Shown here one piece after another: positions 45,751-52,824 of a DNA stretch of 64,000 nt. The position numbers were made by a program, and so were the translations under genes. This DNA comes from Bin80 sp965219915 (GTDB taxonomy: Bacteria; Bacteroidota; Rhodothermia; Rhodothermales; Bin80), in the NCBI GenBank assembly GCA_965219915.1, contig OZ244794.1:1240001-1304000 (forward strand), read 5' to 3'. The notes beneath the pieces are model-generated. The model saw only the letters and a list, made by a program, of their open reading frames with translations. It was not told the origin of the DNA and searched no databases. Within the stretch, counting starts at the first letter, position 1, and each line of letters begins with the position of its first letter.

Positions 45751-47286
45751 ATGACGAGAATGCGAATTTTGCTGACTTTATTGCTGGTGTACGTCGCTTA
45801 CCCTGCGGTTGCACAGCAGGAAAATGATCTTGGCACTGAGGCGCAGCGCGCCGAGGGCAAGGAAGTCTATGATATCAAGTGTGCACACTGTCATGGCTAT
45901 GAGGGAGATGCCAGTGCCGTGGCGACGCCTTATCTGCGCCCGACGCCCCGGGATTTTACTTCAGGTAACTATAAATTCCGTTCCACGGCTAGTGGCGAGC
46001 TTCCCACTACTGAGGATATCAAGCGGAGTATTCGCCTCGGGATGCCGTACACGAGTATGCCCGCCTGGGAAGGGATCCTTTCAGAGACGGAAATCACCAA
46101 CCTGGCCTATTATCTCAAGACATTTGAGCCTGCTTTTGACGGTCCGTATGGCAATCCTACGGTGGTAGAGATCCCGCGTGCTCCCTCCTACTCAGCGGAC
46201 CCGGATCACCTGGCACGTGGGCAAGAGATTTTTGCAGCCAATCAATGTGCTGACTGTCATGGCGAGAACGGTCGCGGAAATGGCGAAAGTGCCCCAGAAC
46301 TCATGGATGACTGGGGATACCCGATTCGCGCGGCCGACATGACCAAGCGCTGGACATTCAGAGCCGGTGCTACACGTGAGGATATATATCGGACCTTCAT
46401 GACGGGTCTGAATGGTACGCCGATGCCCTCGTATGAGCAGACGATTGACGCGGAGGATCGATGGGCGTTGGTGGATTATGTATGGTCGCTGTCGAGAGAT
46501 ACCCCGGACTATGGTACGACGGTTACGGTGCAGGGGCGATCGGGTGAGCTTGTGCTGGGCGACGGTCTTTTTGAAGCAGCATCGGAAACTTACTTTCCGA
46601 TCGTGGGGCAGATAATTGAGCCAGGGCGTGCTTTTTATCCCGGCGTAAATGGCATAGGTGTAAAGGCGGTTTACAACGATTCGGAGATCGCGATCCAGCT
46701 GCAGTGGCACGATATGACCGCAGAAACCGACGGTATGAATAACCCATTGATTGAAGTGCCAATGTTTGATCCGGCACAGCCGGATACGACAATGGATGGG
46801 TGGTCGGACGCAGTGGCAGTACTCCTGCCATCCCGCACGCCAGAGGGGTTGGAGCGCCCGTACTTCATGTTTGGAGACAGCAGGTTTCCGATGAGTATCT
46901 GGTACACAGATCTTGCTACGGACTCAGCTGCGGTATTAATAGGGCAGGGGTCGGGAAGGATCGCTGATAACGGGATCGCTCTGGAAAGATCTGCCAGCTA
47001 CGAGGATGGGGTTTGGACGGTCCAGTTCAAGGGGCCCCGTAACCAGGGAGAATTGACGATGCCGGAAGCGACTTTTGTTCCAATTTCGTTTACGATATGG
47101 GACGGGTTTAACGGGGAGCGCGGCAATAAGCGCGGACTTTCGGCGTGGTATCATTTGTACCTGGAACCAATGGAGACACAATCTGCGGTGCTCCCTATGG
47201 CTAAGTGGTTCCTGATTGTATTGGGAGCAGAGCTGTTGATTGTGGGACTGGTGAATTTACGGGTGCGTCGCAGGAAAACCGCTTAA
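45751..47286 (+). CDS. Dihaem cytochrome c fused to ethylbenzene-dehydrogenase-type haem domain, C-terminal anchor
   Basis: A 511-residue exported protein with a signal peptide (to about A21, before QQEND). Two cytochrome c domains follow, with sites C44-A-H-C47-H48 and C166-A-D-C169-H170. From about residue 255 to 475 comes a beta-rich region with YNDSEIAIQLQWHDMTAE and FVPISFTIWDGFNGERGNKRGLSAWYHLYLE, which fits the haem-b-binding gamma subunit domain of ethylbenzene dehydrogenase, DMSO dehydrogenase and related enzymes (EB_dh). A transmembrane helix and basic tail (residues about 483-511) end the protein. It joins c-type and b-type haem carriers in one chain, so it likely passes electrons between periplasmic donors and the membrane subunit. 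Confidence 0.85.
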   Translation: MTRMRILLTLLLVYVAYPAVAQQENDLGTEAQRAEGKEVYDIKCAHCHGYEGDASAVATPYLRPTPRDFTSGNYKFRSTASGELPTTEDIKRSIRLGMPYTSMPAWEGILSETEITNLAYYLKTFEPAFDGPYGNPTVVEIPRAPSYSADPDHLARGQEIFAANQCADCHGENGRGNGESAPELMDDWGYPIRAADMTKRWTFRAGATREDIYRTFMTGLNGTPMPSYEQTIDAEDRWALVDYVWSLSRDTPDYGTTVTVQGRSGELVLGDGLFEAASETYFPIVGQIIEPGRAFYPGVNGIGVKAVYNDSEIAIQLQWHDMTAETDGMNNPLIEVPMFDPAQPDTTMDGWSDAVAVLLPSRTPEGLERPYFMFGDSRFPMSIWYTDLATDSAAVLIGQGSGRIADNGIALERSASYEDGVWTVQFKGPRNQGELTMPEATFVPISFTIWDGFNGERGNKRGLSAWYHLYLEPMETQSAVLPMAKWFLIVLGAELLIVGLVNLRVRRRKTA

Positions 47287-47289
47287 CCA

Positions 47290-48534
47290 GTGGATAGGAA
47301 GACGTACATACCGTCACTTGTATCGTGGAATCTGACCAAAAAATGCAACTTACAGTGTCCACATTGCTATCTGTCAGCCGGGCGCGCGGCTGATCGAGAG
47401 TTGACCACCGATGAGTGCCTTGCATTGCTTGAAGAAATGCGCACTCTCGGCACCGAAATGCTGATCCTGACGGGCGGCGAACCACTCCTAAGGAAAGACA
47501 TCTACCAACTTGCAGAGACCGCAAGTGCTATGGGTATGTGGGTCGTGATGGGTTCCAACGGCGTACTTGTAACGCGTGCTGTTGCCCGCAAAATGGTTGA
47601 GTGTGGTGTCAAAGGAGTCGGGATCAGTATAGATTCTGCTGACCCCGATCGCCACAATGCATTCAGGGGGGGACGCAATGCGTGGCAGCACTCGGTACGC
47701 GCGCTGGAGGTCTGTCGGGAAGAGGGACTAGAAGTGCTCGTGCAGACTACGGTCATGGAAGAAAATTACGACGAGATTCCCGCGCTACTGGATTTTGCAC
47801 GGGATCACGGGGCATGGTCATTCAACCTGTATTTTCTGGTGCAGACTGGACGGGGGCAGGGGATGACCGATCTTTCGGCTGCGGCGACGGAAGCCATGCT
47901 GACGCGACTGGTCGATATGCAGGAGGACTATCGCCCCATGTTGGTACGCAGCAAGTGTGCACCCCAGTTCAAGCAGATTGCCTACGCTATGGGGCGTGGA
48001 GGGCTCGAGAGTGGTGGTTGCATGGCGGCTACAGAATATTGCAGAATTACCCCGGAGGGAAATGTCACGCCCTGTCCCTATATGGATGTGGTAGCTGGAA
48101 GTGTACTCGAGGAGTCATTTACGACAATTTGGGATACTTCCGCTGTTTTTGAGGAACTCAGGGATACCGCAAACCTGAAAGGCCGCTGCGGTGCATGTGA
48201 GTTCAAAGATCTATGCGGCGGTTGCCGGTGTCGGGCCTTTGCGGCCACGGGGGATTATTTGGCGGAAGACCCCGGATGTGCCTATCAGCCCACGGGCACA
48301 GCTTTGCCCGAGGAGGTACTGTATTGGGATAAGGCCGCTCAGGAGCGTCTTATGCGGATTCCTATTTCATTCATTCGCAACAAGACACGGAAGGGTGTCG
48401 AAGCGTACGCTCGCAACAAGGGCGTATCAAGTATTACTACAGAAGTCATGAATGGCGCACTCAGCGGGATGCAGCGGACCAGGGCATTTGGCGCAGCTCC
48501 CGCCTTTTCCAGAAAACCAACACACCTCGTTTAG
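47290..48534 (+). CDS. Radical SAM/SPASM protein with C-terminal PCP_red-like domain
   Basis: A 414-residue enzyme with a GTG start three bases after the previous stop. The radical SAM cluster motif is C19-x3-C23-x2-C26, followed by LILTGGEPLLRKD. The C-terminal half has a SPASM region with eight or more cysteines between GGCMAATEYC and DPGC, including CGACEFKDLCGGCRC, for auxiliary Fe-S clusters. The overall layout resembles haem-modifying enzymes such as NirJ and AhbC/AhbD, and also peptide-modifying SPASM enzymes. Residues about 346-391 (W-x-x-x-A-x-x-R-L-x-x-I-P, then R-K-G-V-E-A-Y-A-R) look like the C-terminal domain of protochlorophyllide reductase subunit B. The substrate is unknown; a haem or Fe-S maturation step for the neighbouring cytochromes is the working idea. 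Confidence 0.85.
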   Translation: MDRKTYIPSLVSWNLTKKCNLQCPHCYLSAGRAADRELTTDECLALLEEMRTLGTEMLILTGGEPLLRKDIYQLAETASAMGMWVVMGSNGVLVTRAVARKMVECGVKGVGISIDSADPDRHNAFRGGRNAWQHSVRALEVCREEGLEVLVQTTVMEENYDEIPALLDFARDHGAWSFNLYFLVQTGRGQGMTDLSAAATEAMLTRLVDMQEDYRPMLVRSKCAPQFKQIAYAMGRGGLESGGCMAATEYCRITPEGNVTPCPYMDVVAGSVLEESFTTIWDTSAVFEELRDTANLKGRCGACEFKDLCGGCRCRAFAATGDYLAEDPGCAYQPTGTALPEEVLYWDKAAQERLMRIPISFIRNKTRKGVEAYARNKGVSSITTEVMNGALSGMQRTRAFGAAPAFSRKPTHLV

Positions 48535-48537
48535 ACT

Positions 48538-48756
48538 ATGCCGTTCTATATTACCCAGGAGTGTACGGCGTGCGGTGATTGTGTAGACATGTGCCCAATT
48601 GAGGCTATAAGGGTTGATGATCCTATCTACGTGATTGAGCCTGAGTGTACAGATTTTATGGAGTGCTTGGCCTTCTGTGAGGTTGATGCTATTCAGCCGG
48701 TTCCAGAAATGAGTGAAGAGTCTGTCTCAACCGTTACGCTTACGGCCAATGGTTGA
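48538..48756 (+). CDS. YfhL-type 2[4Fe-4S] ferredoxin
   Basis: A 72-residue ferredoxin with two cluster motifs: CTACGDCVDMCP in the first half and CTDFMECLAFCEVDAI in the second, where the four-residue spacing C-x4-C-x3-C is characteristic of the YfhL group. It starts three bases after the radical SAM stop codon and overlaps the next gene by eight. Its likely job is to carry electrons to the radical SAM enzyme, to the Mrp-type protein or to the PCP_red-containing proteins. The serine/threonine-rich tail after residue 60 is not part of the fold. Confidence 0.92.
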   Translation: MPFYITQECTACGDCVDMCPIEAIRVDDPIYVIEPECTDFMECLAFCEVDAIQPVPEMSEESVSTVTLTANG

Positions 48757-49078
48757 AAATGAAATTCAATATCTCCCCTGGCAGCAGTTTCGTCAGATGG
48801 TCCCTCCGATCCTCGGATTGGAGGTCAGGCGACTTTCGCGACACATTGCAGGCGCGGATCCATCGTCGGATACACGTAACCAATTGGTTAAAACACGGTT
48901 TGAACTCAGGCGGTTCATTACCTGTGTAGAGAAGGCAGATGAAGAAGAGAGAGGTTCGTGTGGAGCTTTTCTTGATGCCGCGTTACTAAACGTGGCCGCT
49001 ATCAGTGACCGCCCGGAAATGGATTATGTGATTGATAGACTTCGTTATGTGCGTGATCGAATCCCTTATGTCTATTGA
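48749..49078 (+). CDS. Small helical protein, unknown function
   Basis: A 109-residue soluble protein from the ATG at 48749, which overlaps the ferredoxin stop by eight bases; an upstream ATG at 48713 in the same frame is less likely. It is largely helical (QFRQMVPPILGLEVRRLSRH, RFELRRFITCVEKADE) with three charged segments and two cysteines. I recognise no family. Its place in the tightly packed operon and translational overlap with the ferredoxin suggest that it works with the ferredoxin or the enzymes around it, for example as a chaperone or adaptor. Confidence 0.65.
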   Translation: MVENEIQYLPWQQFRQMVPPILGLEVRRLSRHIAGADPSSDTRNQLVKTRFELRRFITCVEKADEEERGSCGAFLDAALLNVAAISDRPEMDYVIDRLRYVRDRIPYVY

Positions 49079-49102
49079 TGCGCGGTGTACGCGTTAATTC
49101 TC

Positions 49103-51031
49103 ATGTACAAGAAGATATTCGTACCGGTTGACAATTCTGAGCATTCGCTCAGTGCTGTTGATATGGCGGTAACCTTTGCCGGACAGTTCGATTCGACGGT
49201 TGTAGCGAGTCATGCGTACGCGGCACGTATGCACGACTATCGCTTCAAACAAATGGAATACACGCTCCCAGAGGAGTACCTGATTGAGGAAGCGATGGAG
49301 AAGCAGCGCAAGATTCACGACACGTTGATCACAATGGGACTCGAGCTCATTAGTGATTCCTATCTGGTTGTGGCAGAAGAGCGTTGTAAAGCCGCTGGTG
49401 TGCCGTTTGAACCGAAAATGTATGACGGTAAGAACTGGAAGGTGATTGCTCAGGACATTGACGAAAGTGACTACGACCTCGTGATCATGGGTGCACTGGG
49501 TTTGGGTGCTGTCAAGGACAGCACCATAGGGAGTGTATGTGAGCGTGTGACGCGTCGGGTACGCACGGACACCTTGGTGATCAAGAATCTTGATCCGGGT
49601 ACGGTCAACGTTGACGGAAAGCCCCAGGGTAACATTGTCGTGGGGATTGATGGCAGCCCAGAGTCTTTTGCGGGCCTGCGCACCGCCATTGAGCTTGGTC
49701 AGAAGACGGGACGTCAGGTTGAAGCGGTATCGGTATACGATCCCTACCTGCACTACGCAATGTTCAACAGTATAGTCAATGTGCTGACGGAAAAAGCATC
49801 AAAGGTCTTCAGGTTCAAGGAACAGGAGCAGTTGCACGAAGAGGTTATTGACACCGGACTGGCGAAGATATATCAGTCACATCTCGATATTGCCAGACGG
49901 ATTGCGGATGAGGCAGAGGTAGACCTTAAAATCACGTTACTTGACGGCAAGGCGTTCGAGAAGATGTTGCAGTACGTCAGACGTGAAGAGCCGTGGCTGT
50001 TGGTTCTGGGACGTATAGGGGTGCATAGTGATGAGGATATGGACATTGGGAGTAACACAGAGAATCTCCTGCGTCAAGCGCCATGTAATATCTTGCTGTC
50101 CAGTCAGCGGTATGTGCCACCCGTGGACGTAAGTGCGGAAGAGTCCATGTTATGGACGGAGCCTGCAACACTCCTCCTGAATACTGCTCCCGACTTCGCT
50201 CGTGGTATCGCACGTACAACAATTCATCGGTGGGCCATGGAGCGTGGGCACTCCGTGATCACCCGCAAAATAGTTGAACAGGCAATGGGTAATATCCTGC
50301 CGCGCTCGTCCATGATCAAGATGGGCATTATCGCGGAGGATACTGCGGCCAAGGAAATCGTGAACAGGGATTCTGTAACGTGGATTTGCAGTCAGTGTGG
50401 GTATTCAGCGCGCGATTTTGAACCCGTACGATGCGCCGTATGTGGTAGCCCCGCGGAGGCATTCCAGAAGCTGGACAAGGACGCGATTGCGCAGTTGGCC
50501 AAATTGGAGGGTGGTTCACAAGAGCAAGAAACCTTTGATGACGTCCGCCTGAAATGGACCAAGGAAGCATTGAAAGAAATTCGTTCTGTTCCTGACGGCT
50601 ATCAGATGCGCCGTGCCAAAGCGCAGATTGAAAAGCGGGCACGCGTACAGCGTGTACCTACGATCACGCTCGGAATGGTGCGAGCGGTGTTGACAGGTAA
50701 TGCCGAAGAACTGCAGAACCTCACACCAGGAGGGCATTTGAAGACGGTTGGTGAGCATGCCGATGGCTCACGTGAAGCCCCAACCCGGAAGGTCGCAGAG
50801 GATCTAATACAGGATGGAGAGTTTTTATGGGCAAGAAATGCTCGAGCGCGGCTCAGCCGGGTCCCTGAGGGCTTCATGCGTACACGCACCAAGGAGCGAA
50901 TAGAAGCGGTAGCGCGTGCCTCCAAGACGAGCCTGATCACGCTGGCAATCACCGAGGAAGGAATCAGGGATGGGATAAAGCTAATGGAGGAAATGATCCA
51001 GGAACAGGCGAAAGCTGATTCGGATAACTGA
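49103..51031 (+). CDS. Tandem universal-stress domains fused to rubredoxin-like and PCP_red-like domains
   Basis: A 642-residue protein from the ATG at 49103; a GTG at 49085 would add six residues. Two Usp domains come first (about residues 1-165 and 170-340); the first has the ATP-binding pattern MGALGLGAVKDSTIGSVCERV. A first PCP_red-like segment follows (about 349-398, W-x-x-P-A-x-x-x-L-x-x-x-P, with ARTTIHRWAMERG). A rubredoxin-like knuckle comes next at about 426-455 (CSQCGYSARDFEPVRCAVCG), then two further PCP_red-like segments (about 483-530 and 573-628), each with a W near the start and a final ITL segment. The Usp part may sense adenine nucleotides and the C-terminal part bind metal or tetrapyrrole. 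The exact role is unknown. Confidence 0.8.
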   Translation: MYKKIFVPVDNSEHSLSAVDMAVTFAGQFDSTVVASHAYAARMHDYRFKQMEYTLPEEYLIEEAMEKQRKIHDTLITMGLELISDSYLVVAEERCKAAGVPFEPKMYDGKNWKVIAQDIDESDYDLVIMGALGLGAVKDSTIGSVCERVTRRVRTDTLVIKNLDPGTVNVDGKPQGNIVVGIDGSPESFAGLRTAIELGQKTGRQVEAVSVYDPYLHYAMFNSIVNVLTEKASKVFRFKEQEQLHEEVIDTGLAKIYQSHLDIARRIADEAEVDLKITLLDGKAFEKMLQYVRREEPWLLVLGRIGVHSDEDMDIGSNTENLLRQAPCNILLSSQRYVPPVDVSAEESMLWTEPATLLLNTAPDFARGIARTTIHRWAMERGHSVITRKIVEQAMGNILPRSSMIKMGIIAEDTAAKEIVNRDSVTWICSQCGYSARDFEPVRCAVCGSPAEAFQKLDKDAIAQLAKLEGGSQEQETFDDVRLKWTKEALKEIRSVPDGYQMRRAKAQIEKRARVQRVPTITLGMVRAVLTGNAEELQNLTPGGHLKTVGEHADGSREAPTRKVAEDLIQDGEFLWARNARARLSRVPEGFMRTRTKERIEAVARASKTSLITLAITEEGIRDGIKLMEEMIQEQAKADSDN

Positions 51032-51072
51032 AAACCTATCACGATATAGCGTCCGATGGGGGATCTGATGTT

Positions 51073-51927
51073 TTGGGACAAGTTGCCCAACAGCACGATC
51101 GGCTTAAGGAACGTCTGGCACGGATCGGGAGTGTTTTCGCGGTGATGAGCGGAAAGGGAGGGGTTGGAAAAAGTACCGTGACGGCATGTTTAGCGGATGG
51201 GCTGACCAGGCTGGGTGTGCGTACGGGTGTATTGGATGCGGATTTGAATGGACCCTGCATGGCGCGCATGATGGGAGTGAAAGACCACAAGCCGTCGCCG
51301 CAAAATGGTGCAATGATCGCTGCCCGTAACGCGTACGGTGTCCCGGTCATGTCCATGGATATGTTTTTGCCGGAGGACGAGACTCCGCTCATATGGGAAG
51401 CATCATCCCAGCAGGGCGCCTATACCTGGCGTTCAATGGTTGAGATGAGTGCACTTCGGGAACTGCTCTCAGACACGGATTGGGGCGATTTGGATGTATT
51501 GCTGATAGATTTGCCTCCCGGGGCCGAACGGCTTCAGAATTTGGCGGACCTGTTACCGGATTTGACGGGCGCAATTGTGGTTTCTACGGCATCACAGACC
51601 GCGATGACAGTTGTGTCCCGTTCGATTTTGATGGCATTGAATGTTGCGGATGTTAGGATTGCTGGTGTGGTTGAGAACATGAGTACAATGATTTGTTCGG
51701 AGTGTGGATGCAAGGAGCAAATGTTTATTGGGGCCGAGACGGTGGAGGAACTGGCTGAGCGGCATAGTGTCCCGTATTTGGGGGCTATTCCATTCAATAT
51801 TACGCTTGCCGATCATTTGGAGACGGGCAGATCTTATATTGAGGCGCATGCGGGGCATCCGGCCGCCCACGCGATTCTGGATGTAGCCAAACGTGTACAT
51901 TTCTGGCTTAAAGGTCAATCAAAGTGA
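51073..51927 (+). CDS. Mrp/ApbC-type P-loop ATPase
   Basis: A 284-residue NTPase of the MinD/Mrp/NifH superfamily. The deviant Walker A motif is SGKGGVGKS at residues 26-34, switch and Walker B regions follow as DADLNGPCMARMMG and LIDLPPGAERLQNLADLL, and the C-terminal CSECGC motif (about residue 214) provides cysteines like the C-x-x-C of Mrp/ApbC Fe-S carriers. Mrp proteins assemble or deliver 4Fe-4S clusters; the distant relative BchL drives protochlorophyllide reductase. It has a TTG start at 51073 because no ATG in frame is near. Its stop codon overlaps the GTG of the next gene. Delivery of clusters to the radical SAM and ferredoxin proteins is a natural role. Confidence 0.9.
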   Translation: MGQVAQQHDRLKERLARIGSVFAVMSGKGGVGKSTVTACLADGLTRLGVRTGVLDADLNGPCMARMMGVKDHKPSPQNGAMIAARNAYGVPVMSMDMFLPEDETPLIWEASSQQGAYTWRSMVEMSALRELLSDTDWGDLDVLLIDLPPGAERLQNLADLLPDLTGAIVVSTASQTAMTVVSRSILMALNVADVRIAGVVENMSTMICSECGCKEQMFIGAETVEELAERHSVPYLGAIPFNITLADHLETGRSYIEAHAGHPAAHAILDVAKRVHFWLKGQSK

Positions 51928-52415
51928 AATTTTTGTGTGTTCCCTGTGACCAGCCAATGGCTCTGAAGTCTACGCATGGTCCATTTGACGGCTCAATGTC
52001 CATCGTATATGAATGTCCGATCTGTTCAATGCAGACAGCGATGCTGACCAACAGGGCCGAGACCCAGATGGTTCGCTCACTGGGTGTCAGAATCGGTGGA
52101 CGATCTACACCGGAAGAACCCATGGAAACCCTCCGATCAAATCTCGCATCGGGCGGGGAGGAGTCATCAGAAGGACCGCCTTCATCAGGTGGTAAATGTC
52201 CATTCACGGGAATGGTCAATGACGCGATTGGAGCCGCGGAGTCTGAACCGAAAAACCCTGCCTGGACGGCGGGAGCACTGGCCCGCATTGAAGCAATCCC
52301 TCCCTACATCCAGCCCATGGTCAAGCAGAATGTCGAGAGTTATGCACGTGAGCAGGGCTATTTAGAGATTGATGAGGATGTGATGGATGCAGTGAGGGGG
52401 AGTCTGGGTATGTAG
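51924..52415 (+). CDS. Zinc-ribbon protein with C-terminal PCP_red-like domain
   Basis: A 163-residue protein whose GTG start overlaps the ATPase stop by four bases, indicating translational coupling. C5-V-P-C8 and C31-P-I-C34 form a four-cysteine zinc or iron ribbon at the N-terminus. A flexible acidic/serine linker follows (residues about 60-90), then a CPFTG segment. Residues about 112-161 (AWTAGALARIEAIPP, then QNVESYAREQG, ending EDVMDAVRG) have the W/IP/E-x-x-A-R-x-x-G pattern shared with two other proteins of the operon. No function can be assigned beyond binding metal or a tetrapyrrole. It is the last gene of the operon. Confidence 0.8.
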   Translation: MKFLCVPCDQPMALKSTHGPFDGSMSIVYECPICSMQTAMLTNRAETQMVRSLGVRIGGRSTPEEPMETLRSNLASGGEESSEGPPSSGGKCPFTGMVNDAIGAAESEPKNPAWTAGALARIEAIPPYIQPMVKQNVESYAREQGYLEIDEDVMDAVRGSLGM

Positions 52416-52824
52416 TTGGGTACAGACACGAGCAGACTACGGATGTTACGGTCCAACCCTTTCGTCGCATCCTCAACAATACAGCCACAGTGATTGGTGG
52501 GGTAAGCAATGGCACGTTGGGAGGTGATTAAATTCTGTTAGTCAAAGCTTATTCGGCGAAACGCCAGGATCAGTAGGCGGTATTCGTCTTGGATGTTGTG
52601 CAAAAAAAAAACTAAAATATCGATCCTTACTGGGAGGAGATAGCCGAGAGTATCGTGGTTTCTGTATTACTTTTTTCCGGCGACCGGACAGGACAACAGT
52701 CTTTCTCCGAAATATTGCACATGCAGTCAACCTCCGTCAGGTCCCAATAACTGCCACTATTGGAAATCTATTTTCTGCAGGATTCAGGGCCCAACTGACT
52801 GGATTCCAGAGGCGCAGGGTGGCA
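52416..52824. other. Intergenic region between convergent genes
   Basis: These 409 bases lie between the operon end and the convergent AAA gene. There is no convincing hairpin terminator. A run of nine to ten A residues at about 52603-52612 precedes an AT-rich patch. The frames at 52321-52515 and 52542-52730 are not protein-like. Confidence 0.4.

Noticed and set aside
51056..51072. ATG at 51056 or 51068 as the start of the Mrp-type ATPase
   Set aside because: Both are in a different frame from the P-loop protein; the TTG at 51073 is the nearest in-frame start.
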